The notes under the pieces: model-generated
Told to the model about the DNA's origin: nothing
The model's database searches: none
The model's input: the letters and a program-made list of their open reading frames with translations, nothing else
Made by a program: the position numbers and the translations under genes
DNA from: Methylobacterium sp. SyP6R
GTDB lineage: Bacteria; Pseudomonadota; Alphaproteobacteria; Rhizobiales; Beijerinckiaceae
DNA length: 64,000 bases
Reading direction: 5' to 3'
Assembly: GCF_019216885.1 (NCBI RefSeq)
Contig: NZ_JAAQRC020000001.1
Span: 4,777,501 to 4,841,500, forward strand
Shown here: positions 1 through 7,840 of the stretch, in pieces
How the letters are laid out: every line of letters begins with the position of its first letter
Numbering within the stretch: position 1 is the stretch's first letter

Positions 1-10
1 AAGCGGAGGA

Positions 11-102
11 TCAGGCCGGGCCAAGGGCAGCCGGGATCGGGCCACGGCCGTCAGGCCGGGCCAAGGGCAGCCGGGATCGGGCCACGGCCGTCAGGCCGGG
101 CC
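11..102. repeat. 40-bp tandem repeat, about 2.3 copies
   Basis: Two perfect 40-bp units lie at 11-50 and 51-90, and the first 12 bases of a third follow at 91. Each unit begins with tca, so the first triplet of the third unit is the TGA stop of the minus-strand methyltransferase that ends at 91. The array therefore sits directly behind that gene and looks like duplication of its 3' end plus trailing sequence. It starts close to the window edge, at base 11, and is not seen to continue into bases 1-10. Confidence 0.85.
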
Positions 103-810
103 CGGGGCGAGCCGGGTGAGCCAGGCACCCCAGAACAGGCTGGAGAAGAAGCGCAACGGCGGCGCAAAGCCGGTCTCGCGGAGCAGGTCGGCCACTGCCT
201 GCTCCGATGGCGGCGGGTCCGCCTCCAGGATCCTCGCCCGCCTGGCGACGATCTCCGCCGGCCCCGCCCCGTGCTGGCGCCAGCGCTCGCCCCAGGCGGC
301 GAGCAGCAGCGGCTGGCTCGCATAGGGGCAGTGGTTGCAGGCGAGGATCAACGGCGCGCCCGGGCGCAGGCGCCGGGCGATCGCCGCCAGGATCGCCCGC
401 TTCGCCCTGTCCCCCGCCAGATGATGGAGCACCCCGATCAGGGTCGCGGCGTCGAAGGCCGCCTCATCCGGCAGGTCGGCGAGGGTCCCGAGCACGGTCT
501 CGGTGCGGGCGCCGAAGCCGGTCTCCTCCAGGCGGGTGCGGGTGAGGGCCAGCATCGGCTCTGATGGATCGACGGCGGTGAAGCGCCAGAGCGGCTCCAG
601 CCCCGCCGCGGTGACGATTTCCTTCGCCCCGCCACCCGCGCCGACCACCAGCACCCGCGCCGTGCGGCCCGATCCGAGGGCGGCGGCCAGCATGCAGGCG
701 GCGAGTTCGTGGCAGGCCTCGTAGCCGGCAAGCGCGATGCGGCTCTGCTGTTCGTAGTCCCCGGCGCGGGAGGCGTCGAAGTGTCCGGTGACGGCGTGCG
801 CGATGGTCAC
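91..810 (-). CDS. class I SAM-dependent methyltransferase
   Basis: Predicted 239-residue cytosolic methyltransferase; the substrate cannot be told from sequence. The glycine-rich SAM-binding motif I reads VLVVGAGGGAKE (about residues 51-62). It is followed by an acidic loop (FTAVDPSEPMLAL) and a motif resembling LIGVLHHL, which fits the seven-strand Rossmann methyltransferase fold of the Methyltransf_12/25 type. I chose the GTG at 810 because the homologous-looking sequence (VTIAHAVTGHFDAS) begins there. The open frame continues much further upstream but reads as low-quality Arg/Pro-rich sequence. The stop lies in a 40-bp tandem repeat. It stands alone, with no operon partner visible. Confidence 0.8.
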   Translation of the reverse strand: MTIAHAVTGHFDASRAGDYEQQSRIALAGYEACHELAACMLAAALGSGRTARVLVVGAGGGAKEIVTAAGLEPLWRFTAVDPSEPMLALTRTRLEETGFGARTETVLGTLADLPDEAAFDAATLIGVLHHLAGDRAKRAILAAIARRLRPGAPLILACNHCPYASQPLLLAAWGERWRQHGAGPAEIVARRARILEADPPPSEQAVADLLRETGFAPPLRFFSSLFWGAWLTRLAPGPA

Positions 811-893
811 GGGCGGGCTCCGGTCGTGGAACGGGCCTGTGAGTTGGGCGCGATCGGCGCCGGGGCGCAAGGGAGCGGAAAGGGGCCGCGCCC

Positions 894-1031
894 TCATCCC
901 TCCGGATGACGTTCGCGCCAGCGCGGGCCGGGGCCGCGCATGTAGTGCAGCTCGGGACGGTAGGGATCCATGATCTCCGCGACGAGGTCCCGCCAACGCT
1001 GGGTGAGGCGTCCGACGAAAGCCATCAGCAT
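894..1031 (-). CDS. small conserved-looking protein, 45 aa
   Basis: A 45-residue frame begins MLMAFVGRLTQRWRDLV and continues with a tract rich in aromatic, Pro and Arg residues (DPYRPELHYMRGPGPRWRE). The composition is that of a real short protein rather than a random high-GC frame, since it has few Ala/Arg runs and a balanced amphipathic N-terminus. It lies just upstream of the methyltransferase on the same strand, 83 bp from its GTG start, so co-transcription is possible. No function is recognised. An alternative start is the second ATG, two codons in. Confidence is moderate because length gives little statistical support. Confidence 0.45.
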   Translation of the reverse strand: MLMAFVGRLTQRWRDLVAEIMDPYRPELHYMRGPGPRWRERHPEG

Positions 1032-1196
1032 GGAACCGTCCTCCTGCGCGCGTATCGCCTCGCGGTCGAGCCAGGCAGGGATCGTGCCGGCCGTTCGTTG
1101 CGAAACTCTTGCCGGACAGCCTGGTCCGGAGCTTTGGCGAGAGTGCGACGGCGGCGTGGGCAGCGTGAGGCAGGATTTCGTCGGGGTGAGATCGCG

Positions 1197-1343
1197 TTAC
1201 GGCAGGATCCCGGCGAGCTTCAGCCCGCCCGCGGCGATCACCGCCAGTACCACCCCCCAGAGGTCGAGGGGCATCGCGGCCCACCAGGCGGTGCTCTCGG
1301 CGCGCGGCAGCGGCGCGCCCTGCGTCCGTGCGACGTCGTGCAT
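1197..1343 (-). CDS. small single-pass membrane protein, 48 aa
   Basis: A 48-residue protein starts MHDVARTQGAPLPRAES and ends in one hydrophobic helix (LWGVVLAVIAAGGLKLAGILP), so it should be a C-terminally anchored inner-membrane peptide. The start at 1343 is supported by a good ribosome-binding site (GAGGAG, six bases before the ATG). A longer frame starting at 1400 is less likely because it lacks such a site. Function is unknown. It lies upstream of and codirectional with the 45-residue frame that ends at 894. Confidence 0.5.
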   Translation of the reverse strand: MHDVARTQGAPLPRAESTAWWAAMPLDLWGVVLAVIAAGGLKLAGILP

Positions 1344-1855
1344 GGTCGTCTCCTCGTGCAGCGTCCTCCGGGAGCCCGTCTGGTGCGGGCCTCCCTGCAC
1401 GAAACTACAGCAAGGCGCCTCGCTTCGCAGCAGAAAGGCCAGGAAACGGCCACGGGCCGGCGCTCAAAGATGCGCCGCCGGCAACGGATGCCGATCGAAC
1501 GGGCAGCTTATCCATGCGGCGACATCCGGCGTAATCCGGCTGTCCCGGGCGGAGCGCAGGCCCTCCCCCGTGCGCTCGACGCCTTGCGCGGCTTGGCCTG
1601 GCCTGGCCTGGCGGGGGACAGGGCTGCGCGAAGTGCAAGGATCGCGCCTGTCCCGATGACGAAGCCGTGTGTTCGTCACGGGCTCGGCTTGCGCGTCCCA
1701 TCGCCTCACCTTACATGCACAGCGAGCGTTACAAGGCCATCAGCGCGCCCGGCATCTCGGCCGAGCACCCGTACGGCCGGGCGCGTCGCGATCAGATTTT
1801 GACAATGTGCTCCCGGTGGCGCCGACCGCGACGGCGACCCGGGTGGAGAGTGTGA
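1344..1855. other. intergenic stretch upstream of infA
   Basis: About 510 bases without a convincing gene. Near 1590-1612 there is a short run of TGGCC repeats. A TTGACA hexamer at 1799-1804, in the least GC-rich part of this stretch, could be the -35 of an infA promoter, but no clear -10 is seen at the expected spacing. Confidence 0.4.
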
Positions 1856-2134
1856 ATGGCGAAAGAAGAGTTGATGCAGTTCGACGGTCTCGTGCTCGAG
1901 ATCCTGCCGGACGCGCGTTACCGCGTGCAGCTCGACCAGGGCCACGAGATCGTGGCCTACACGGCCGGCAAGATGAAGAAGAACCGCATCAAGACTCTGG
2001 CCGGCGACCGCGTCACCGTCGAGATGTCGCCCTACGACCTGGAGAAGGGCCGTCTGGTGTTCCGCCACAAGGACGAGCGCTCTTCGGGCCCGCGTCCGCC
2101 GTTCCGCGGCGGCAGCCAGTTCCGCCGGCGCTGA
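1856..2134 (+). CDS. infA: translation initiation factor IF-1
   Basis: A 92-residue protein of the S1/OB-fold IF-1 family. It contains the signature blocks [20 protein letters not shown], the [23 protein letters not shown] core and the [22 protein letters not shown]-terminal strand. IF-1 binds the ribosomal A site during initiation. The usual length is 72 residues; here a basic Arg/Gly/Pro tail (about 20 residues after the FRHKDE block) is added, as seen in a number of alphaproteobacterial IF-1 proteins. The ATG at 1856 fits the family start exactly. A possible -35 (TTGACA) lies 50-57 bases upstream. Confidence 0.95.
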   Translation: MAKEELMQFDGLVLEILPDARYRVQLDQGHEIVAYTAGKMKKNRIKTLAGDRVTVEMSPYDLEKGRLVFRHKDERSSGPRPPFRGGSQFRRR

Positions 2135-2211
2135 TCGTCCGTCCATAGACCTGTGTCTGCGCGGGGCTGGGGTGAGAACCCTGGCCTTTTGCGCGTTTCA
2201 AGAGGCCTGCC

Positions 2212-2895
2212 ATGACCCGTCCCCTGGTGATTGCCCCCTCGATCCTGTCGGCCGACTTCGCCCGGCTCGGCGAGGAGGTCCGCGACGTGGTCGCGGCCGG
2301 GGCCGACTGGGTCCATATCGACGTGATGGACGGGCATTTCGTGCCCAACATCACCTTCGGCCCCGTCGTGGTGAAGGCGCTGCGCCCGCACACGAGTGCG
2401 GTCTTCGACGTCCACCTGATGATCGCGCCGGCCGACCCGTATCTGGAGGCCTTCGCGGAGGCCGGGGCCGACATCATCACGGTCCACGCCGAGGCGGGTC
2501 CCCACCTGCACCGCTCGCTCCAGACCATCCGGGCGCTCGGCAAGAAGGCGGGCGTGGCGATCAACCCGGGCTCCCCGGCGAGCCTCGTCGAGCCGGTGCT
2601 CGACATGGTCGATCTCGTGCTGTGCATGACCGTCAATCCGGGCTTCGGCGGCCAGAGCTTCATCGGCTCGGTCTGCGAGACGGTGTCCCGGGTGCGCGCC
2701 ATGACCGCCGGCCGCGACATCGACATCGAGGTCGACGGCGGCGTGACGGCGGAGACCGCGCCGGCGGTGGTGAAGGCAGGAGCCAACGCCCTCGTCGCGG
2801 GTTCGGCCACCTTCAAGGGTGGGCGCGAGGCCTATGCACCCAATATCGCGGCGATCCGCCGGGCGGCGGAGGGGGCTGCGGGGCAGTGGGTGTAG
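2212..2895 (+). CDS. rpe: ribulose-phosphate 3-epimerase
   Basis: A 227-residue TIM-barrel enzyme that interconverts D-ribulose 5-phosphate and D-xylulose 5-phosphate in the pentose phosphate pathway and the Calvin cycle. Family motifs are present in order: [13 protein letters not shown] at the N-terminus, [19 protein letters not shown] (metal and catalytic residues His/Asp), [22 protein letters not shown] and EVDGGVT near the C-terminus. Length matches the family. The ATG at 2212 has an AGAGG-type ribosome site upstream. It follows infA by 77 bases on the same strand, though the two need not be one operon. Confidence 0.97.
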   Translation: MTRPLVIAPSILSADFARLGEEVRDVVAAGADWVHIDVMDGHFVPNITFGPVVVKALRPHTSAVFDVHLMIAPADPYLEAFAEAGADIITVHAEAGPHLHRSLQTIRALGKKAGVAINPGSPASLVEPVLDMVDLVLCMTVNPGFGGQSFIGSVCETVSRVRAMTAGRDIDIEVDGGVTAETAPAVVKAGANALVAGSATFKGGREAYAPNIAAIRRAAEGAAGQWV

Positions 2896-2974
2896 AATCG
2901 GCCCGCGGTCAGTCAGACACCCCTGCCGAGCGACCGGCCGCCCTGCACTACCAGAGGGATCGGAATGGTGCTCT

Positions 2975-3364
2975 CTACAAGGCAGCGGATATCCCGGCCC
3001 GATGCCATCGTCGCGCCAGTCCGGCAAAGAGCGGTGGAGCGAGGAGCAGAGCCACGGCCGCCGCTCCGCTCTCCCACAGCAGGGACAGCGATCCTTCCCG
3101 CCGAATCTCGTCGAACCATTCCCAGACCGTCCAGAACCCGATCTGACCCCAGATCAGGGTGACCGTCCACACCAGCAACCACCGGCGACCTCCGCTCGCC
3201 GCCGCGAGGGCGGTCAGAAGCAGCAGGACGCAGGTGACGATCCAGTACTCTGCGTGTGTCTCGTCGACCTTGTCCGACACTTCAGCGAATGCCGGGCCGA
3301 CCGTGAAGATGACCGCCAGAACGATGGAGGCGCGACCGGCCATCCGCATTCCGATGGTCAGCAC
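2975..3364 (-). CDS. small integral membrane protein, third gene of overlapping cassette
   Basis: A 129-residue predicted membrane protein. It has an N-terminal hydrophobic segment that may be a signal or anchor (SIVLAVIFTVGPAFA), a helix around IVTCVLLLLTALAAA, a Trp-rich helix (WLLVWTVTLIWGQIGFWTVWEWF) and a C-terminal helix (AAAVALLLAPPLFAGLA). I place the start at the GTG at 3364 because it overlaps the stop of the upstream gene (sequence GTGCTGA), the usual arrangement of translationally coupled genes. No family is recognised. Together with the two genes upstream it forms a three-gene operon of tiny membrane proteins. Confidence 0.65.
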   Translation of the reverse strand: MLTIGMRMAGRASIVLAVIFTVGPAFAEVSDKVDETHAEYWIVTCVLLLLTALAAASGGRRWLLVWTVTLIWGQIGFWTVWEWFDEIRREGSLSLLWESGAAAVALLLAPPLFAGLARRWHRAGISAAL

Positions 3365-3546
3365 CGAGCCACCCGCCTCACCGCTCCAGGATGCGCCTGC
3401 CGGCCCCGGGGTGGCGCGGCCTCGGCCCGGGCCGTCCGCCGGTCGAGCCGGGCGGCGGAGCGGCGCAACGTCATCACGCCGAGAACAGCCGCGCCTCCGA
3501 CGAGGCACGGCACCAGGACCAGGGCGTAGGTCGTCAGGCTCATCAT
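3358..3546 (-). CDS. small membrane protein, second gene of overlapping cassette
   Basis: A 62-residue protein with one N-terminal transmembrane helix (YALVLVPCLVGGAAVLGVMTL) followed by a strongly basic tail (RRSAARLDRRTARAE and beyond), so the tail should face the cytoplasm. Its ATG overlaps the stop of the gene before it by four bases (ATGA), and its own stop overlaps the GTG of the gene after it. That double overlap is the main evidence that it is real. Function is unknown. Confidence 0.6.
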   Translation of the reverse strand: MMSLTTYALVLVPCLVGGAAVLGVMTLRRSAARLDRRTARAEAAPPRGRQAHPGAVRRVARC

Positions 3547-3836
3547 CGCAGATTCGTCAACGTCAGCCTCGCACCGAAGTGTAGACCAACGCCGAGCACG
3601 AACCAAACGGCCATCAGGGCGAGGGCGGGCGCAGTGACGCGGCCCGTCGCCATGGCGGCGGTGAGGGGTGCGACGATCCCCGTGATGGCAAAGCCCGCCG
3701 CGCCGATATTCATCAGGTTGGCGGTGAGCTTCACCTGCTCGTTATGGACGAGGATGTCGCGGGCGAGCAGGACCCGCTCGCGCTCCTCGTCGCCCTTGTC
3801 CTCACCCTCTCCGACGGATTGCGGCCCGCTCGCCAT
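3543..3836 (-). CDS. small membrane protein, first gene of overlapping cassette
   Basis: A 97-residue protein. An acidic hydrophilic N-terminus (about residues 1-35, rich in Glu, Asp and Arg) is followed by two hydrophobic helices (NIGAAGFAITGIVAPLTAA and ALALMAVWFVLGVGLHFGA). The start at 3836 is an ATG and the stop overlaps the next gene as ATGA. It begins 18 bases from the 3' end of parC, which is transcribed in the same direction, so the cassette could be read from the parC promoter. No family is recognised. Confidence 0.6.
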   Translation of the reverse strand: MASGPQSVGEGEDKGDEERERVLLARDILVHNEQVKLTANLMNIGAAGFAITGIVAPLTAAMATGRVTAPALALMAVWFVLGVGLHFGARLTLTNLR

Positions 3837-3854
3837 GCGCGATCCGGGCCCCGG

Positions 3855-6101
3855 TCACGGGCGGCCGGATTTGGGGTAGCCCCGCGGCGCCATCGCCCCG
3901 GTGCCGCCGCGATGGCCGACCCACTTCGCCAGGTCGTCGCCGGCCTCGCTGCGGGTGCGCCCGGCACTGTCGGGCCAGGTCAGGCCATCGGCGAGGCTGA
4001 AGATCACGACCGAGTCGAGGGTGGCGTCGCGGTATTTCTGCAACCGCACGCCCTTGCCGCGGACCATCTCGGGGATCTCCGCGAGGGGGAAGACCGTGAG
4101 CAGGCGGTTGGTGCCGCAGACCGCGACGTGGTCGCCCTCCCCGACCTCGACGACGAGGCTCGCCGTCGCCGGGTCGTCGAGGCCGATCACCTGCTTGCCC
4201 TTGCGGGTATTGGCGACGAGCCCGTCCGCCGGGGTGACGAAGCCGCGCCCGTCGGTGGTGGCGAGCAGGAGCTTCACCCCGGGCTTGTGCGCCCAGACGG
4301 TGACGATCTCCGAGCCCTCGTCCATGTCCACCATCAGGCGGATCGGATCGCCGAAGCCGCGCCCGCCCGGGAGCTTGGCGGCCTCCAACGTGAAGACCTT
4401 GCCGTTCGAGGCCAGCACCAGGATCTTGGCCGTCGTCTCGGTCGGGAAGCTCACTTTCAGGGTGTCGTCGCCCTTGAACTGCACGGCCGAGAGGTCGGCG
4501 ACATGGCCCTTGAGCGCCCGGATCCAGCCTTTCTGCGAGACGATCACGGTGATCGGCTCGCGCTCGACCATCGCCTCCGAGAAATCGATGCCGGAGGTGT
4601 CGGGCGGGTTCTCCAGCGTGGTGCGGCGACGGCCGAGCGGGGTCTCGGGGCCGTAGGTCTTGCGCACCGTCCGGATCTGGGTCGCGATCGACTTCCACTG
4701 CTTGTCGTCGGAGGCCATCAGGCCGTCGAGATCGGCCTTCTCCTTCGTCAGCGCGTCGTGCTCGCGCTTCAGCTCCATCTCCTCCAGCTTGCGCAAGCTG
4801 CGCAACCGCGTGTCGAGGATGGCGTTGGCCTGCAATTCGGTCAGCTCGAAGACCCGCATCAGCTCGGCCTTCGGCTCGTCCTCCTCGCGGATGATCTGGA
4901 TCACCCGGTCGAGGTCGAGATAGACGATGAGCAGGCCGCCGAGGATTTCGAGCCGGCGCTCGATCTGGGCGAGGCGGTGGCGCGAGCGGCGCTGCAGCAC
5001 GACCCGGCGATGGTCGAGCCATTCGCGCAGGGCTTCGGCGAGGCCGATCACCCGCGGGACCGTGCCGCCGACCAGCACGTTCATGTTCAGCGAGATGCGG
5101 CTTTCCAGCTCCGTGAGCCGGAACAAGGATTCCATCATCACCACGGGATCGACGGTCCGCGAGCGCGGCTCCAGCACCACCCGCACGTCCTCGGCCGATT
5201 CATCGCGCACGTCGGCGAGCAGCGGCAGCTTCTTCTCCTGCAGCAGCTCGGCCATCTTCTCAATCAGCCGGGCCTTCGGCACGCCGTAGGGGATCTCGGT
5301 GACGACCACCGCCCAGGTGCCGCGGCCGAGATCCTCCTTCTGCCAGCGCGCCCGGACCCGGAAGCCGCCGCGCCCGGTGCGGTAGGCCTCGGCGATCGAG
5401 GCCGCGGAATCGGTGATGATGCCGCCGGTCGGGAAGTCCGGGCCCTTGACGAAGGTGGTCAGTTGCTCGGAGGTCGCCGAGGGGTGGGTGATGAGGTAGA
5501 GCGCGGCCTCGCAGAGTTCGGCCACGTTGTGCGGCGGGATCGAGGTCGCCATGCCGACGGCGATGCCCTGCGAGCCGTTGGCCAGGAGGTTCGGGAAGGC
5601 CGCCGGCAGGACGACCGGCTCCTCTTCCTGCCCGTCGTAGTTCGGGCGGAAATCGACCGCGTCCTCGTCCATCCCCTCGAGAAGGAGACGGGCGACCTCG
5701 GTCATCCGGCACTCGGTGTACCGCTGGGCCGCCGGGTTGTCGCCGTCGATATTGCCGAAATTGCCCTGGCCGTCGACCAGCGGATAGCGCTGGGCGAAGT
5801 CCTGGGCGAGGCGCACGAGCGCATCGTAGACCGCGACGTCGCCGTGGGGATGGTACTTACCGATCACGTCGCCGACGACGCGGGCGCATTTCTTGTAGGC
5901 GCTGCCGGGATCGAGGCGCAAAAGCCGCATCGCGTGCAGGATGCGCCGGTGCACGGGCTTGAGGCCGTCGCGGGCATCGGGCAGTGCCCGGTGCATGATG
6001 GTCGAGAGCGCGTAGGCGAGGTAGCGCTCCTCCAGCGCCGCCTTCAGGTCGACGTTCTCGATCCCGTCGCGGTCGGAGGGTGGCTCGAAGGGCTTTCCCA
6101 T
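3855..6101 (-). CDS. parC: DNA topoisomerase IV subunit A
   Basis: A 748-residue type IIA topoisomerase subunit that cuts and passes DNA to decatenate daughter chromosomes with ParE. The breakage-reunion domain is clear: [20 protein letters not shown] near residue 31, GKYHPHGD at about 81-88, and the catalytic tyrosine in AAQRYTE (Tyr128). A C-terminal beta-pinwheel domain follows from about residue 500. It is ParC rather than GyrA because the C-terminal part is short and lacks a GyrA box (QRRGGKG-type motif). The positions that align with E. coli ParC Ser80 and Glu84 are Val89 and Asp93. A LexA-type box lies 41-55 bases upstream of the ATG. Confidence 0.95.
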   Translation of the reverse strand: MGKPFEPPSDRDGIENVDLKAALEERYLAYALSTIMHRALPDARDGLKPVHRRILHAMRLLRLDPGSAYKKCARVVGDVIGKYHPHGDVAVYDALVRLAQDFAQRYPLVDGQGNFGNIDGDNPAAQRYTECRMTEVARLLLEGMDEDAVDFRPNYDGQEEEPVVLPAAFPNLLANGSQGIAVGMATSIPPHNVAELCEAALYLITHPSATSEQLTTFVKGPDFPTGGIITDSAASIAEAYRTGRGGFRVRARWQKEDLGRGTWAVVVTEIPYGVPKARLIEKMAELLQEKKLPLLADVRDESAEDVRVVLEPRSRTVDPVVMMESLFRLTELESRISLNMNVLVGGTVPRVIGLAEALREWLDHRRVVLQRRSRHRLAQIERRLEILGGLLIVYLDLDRVIQIIREEDEPKAELMRVFELTELQANAILDTRLRSLRKLEEMELKREHDALTKEKADLDGLMASDDKQWKSIATQIRTVRKTYGPETPLGRRRTTLENPPDTSGIDFSEAMVEREPITVIVSQKGWIRALKGHVADLSAVQFKGDDTLKVSFPTETTAKILVLASNGKVFTLEAAKLPGGRGFGDPIRLMVDMDEGSEIVTVWAHKPGVKLLLATTDGRGFVTPADGLVANTRKGKQVIGLDDPATASLVVEVGEGDHVAVCGTNRLLTVFPLAEIPEMVRGKGVRLQKYRDATLDSVVIFSLADGLTWPDSAGRTRSEAGDDLAKWVGHRGGTGAMAPRGYPKSGRP

Positions 6102-6128
6102 GGGCGGACGTCAACTCACGATTTCGGC

Positions 6129-6156
6129 GTTCTCAAGATGAGAACATAACACGAAC
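6129..6156 (-). promoter_or_regulatory. LexA/SOS box upstream of parC, overlapping an inverted repeat
   Basis: On the minus strand the sequence reads GTTC-N7-GTTC (6156 down to 6142), the direct-repeat form of the alphaproteobacterial LexA operator. The same second half-site is also one arm of a perfect 6-bp inverted repeat, GTTCTC-AAGAT-GAGAAC (6129-6145). The site is 41-55 bases upstream of the parC ATG, where a repressor could block the promoter. The match to the consensus is seen directly; control of parC by LexA is inference. Confidence 0.6.
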
Positions 6157-6209
6157 ATGCAGCGATGGCCAGGAGGGCGATACAACCTCTCCGCGCAATC
6201 GAACACGGC

Positions 6210-6950
6210 TCAACCCGACCCGGCGGTACTCAAGCCGACGAACCGCACCCGCTCCTCCGGCTCGGCCACGTCGCGCGGACCCCAGATGTGCTGGTCGAGG
6301 AAATATCCCGTTAAGGTAAAGCCTTGCTTGACCTCCCGGGCGGTCGGCACGTTGAGACCGCGGCGGTCGGCCCGATCGACCAGGAAGTCGGGCAGCGCCA
6401 GCAGCCGGTCGCGCCAGGGCTCGCCGGCCGCCGCGCTCACCGCCCGCCCGCTCTTCGGCGAGACGTAGGCGAGGTATTCGTTGGTGCCGGTGGCGGCGCA
6501 GGCCGAGAGGTCGAGGCCGAAGCCGAGCTCGGCGAGCATCGCCAGCTCGAACCGCACCATCAGGGCGGGGGCGATCTCGGGCTCGTGCAGATGCGCGATC
6601 AGCACCTTGGCGACTGCGAACAGGGCCGGATGGGGATCACGCTCAGGGAGAAGCCGCAGCAGCCCCGCGGCGTAGCCGATGCCGTAGAGGGCGAGGCGCG
6701 AGCCGATCAGCCGCGCGCTGGCGCTCTCAATCGGCTCGACCGCGTAGGCGCCCAATCCCTCGTCGAGCCGGGCCCGCCACACCGCCCGCACCAGGTTGCC
6801 GGGCTGGAGCACCGGCTGCATCCGCCGCGAGCGCCCGCCATGCACGAGGCCGAGATGGCGGCCGTGCTCGGCCGTCATCAGTTCGAGGACGACGCCGGTC
6901 TCGCCGTGCCGCCGCGCCCCGAGAACCAGCCCGTCATCCGTCCATTGCAT
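6210..6950 (-). CDS. recO: DNA repair protein RecO
   Basis: A 246-residue recombination mediator of the RecFOR pathway, which loads RecA onto SSB-coated DNA. The N-terminal OB-fold block is typical of the family (MQWTDDGLVLGARRHGETG, then a GGRSRR loop). It is followed by the helical C-terminal domain, including the GLDLSACAATGTNEYLAYVSP segment that in many RecO proteins holds the zinc site; here only one cysteine remains, so metal binding is doubtful. Length matches. It lies upstream of parC on the same strand, with a 108-base gap carrying the SOS-like box, so the two DNA maintenance genes are neighbours but probably separately controlled. Confidence 0.93.
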   Translation of the reverse strand: MQWTDDGLVLGARRHGETGVVLELMTAEHGRHLGLVHGGRSRRMQPVLQPGNLVRAVWRARLDEGLGAYAVEPIESASARLIGSRLALYGIGYAAGLLRLLPERDPHPALFAVAKVLIAHLHEPEIAPALMVRFELAMLAELGFGLDLSACAATGTNEYLAYVSPKSGRAVSAAAGEPWRDRLLALPDFLVDRADRRGLNVPTAREVKQGFTLTGYFLDQHIWGPRDVAEPEERVRFVGLSTAGSG

Positions 6951-7058
6951 GACGTGTCAATAGCCGGTCGGGCGCCGGAACTGAACCGGGTTTCGAGATC
7001 GAACCCGATCGGCTCGCACCCGCCAGGCGCAACGTCGACCTTGAGGGTTCTGATGTCC

Positions 7059-7721
7059 TTATTCGAGCATTCGTCGAACTTCGTGCAGGTCGAGCACGAC
7101 ACGATGGCAGAGACGCCGCATCTCGTCAGTGGCAGGAAGAAGGTCAGGAACCATCACGGTGCACATGCCCGCCGCCGCAGCTGATCGCACTCCGTTGTGA
7201 GAATCTTCTAAAGCCAAGCACTCTTCAGGCTTAACGCCCAACACCTCAGCGGCTCGCAGGAAGGGGTCAGGAGCCGGCTTACCATGCACGTAATCGCCAG
7301 AGGCGACGATCGCCTCGAATCGACCGTCCAAGCTATGCAGCGCCAGATTGTATTTCACATCGCGTCGACTTGAAGACGTGCAAATGGCGCGAGGCAAGCC
7401 TAGGGCGTCGAGCCGAGCCAGCAAATCCAATACCCCTGGCTTCAAGGCGAGCGCGCTTCTCATGCCGAGAAAATGGCGTTCCCACACGGCATCGAACATC
7501 TCCACGCCATCGTGTGAGCCGATACGTTCTTGGAGTAACGCGCGGTTCGCAGACGAGGGTCGTCCGACCAAAGTGAGGAAGTCCTCTGTCGTGAACCCGT
7601 GCCCGAGTTCCTCCGACGCAGCCATCATGGCGTTGTGAGCGAGTAACTCGCTGTCGAACAGGAGCCCGTCCATGTCGAAGATCACGGCGGCCGGTAGCGC
7701 CGACATGCCTGTCGCGGTCAT
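7059..7721 (-). CDS. HAD superfamily hydrolase, beta-phosphoglucomutase-like
   Basis: A 220-residue HAD phosphatase or phosphomutase. All four motifs are visible: motif I DMDGLLFDSE (nucleophile Asp), motif II CTSSSR, motif III Lys in VHGKPAPDPF, and motif IV LEDSHNG. A helical cap lies between motifs I and II, as in subfamily I. This places it with the beta-PGM/GS1-like group acting on small sugar phosphates or nucleotide monophosphates; the exact substrate is unknown. Codon use and base composition are clearly less GC-rich than in the flanking genes, which hints at later acquisition. A second ATG five codons downstream is an alternative start. Confidence 0.88.
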   Translation of the reverse strand: MTATGMSALPAAVIFDMDGLLFDSELLAHNAMMAASEELGHGFTTEDFLTLVGRPSSANRALLQERIGSHDGVEMFDAVWERHFLGMRSALALKPGVLDLLARLDALGLPRAICTSSSRRDVKYNLALHSLDGRFEAIVASGDYVHGKPAPDPFLRAAEVLGVKPEECLALEDSHNGVRSAAAAGMCTVMVPDLLPATDEMRRLCHRVVLDLHEVRRMLE

Positions 7722-7840
7722 CTGAATGTTGCCCTTGTTTGCGCCAGTTTTTGCATGGCATAGCTGAATGACAGCTTTGCAAGCCCAGCGGACCTTCGAG
7801 GCGTCGAGGCGAGCCGATTCGCCCCGCCGCTACCGGCGCT

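Noticed and set aside
1799..1830. A complete sigma-70-type promoter for infA
   Set aside because: TTGACA is present but the bases 16-18 positions downstream do not resemble a -10 element, so it is only mentioned as a possible -35.
3744..6149. An 801-codon plus-strand frame opposite parC
   Set aside because: It is the antisense of parC in the frame that stays open in high-GC genes; composition is unlike protein and ParC motifs are complete on the minus strand.
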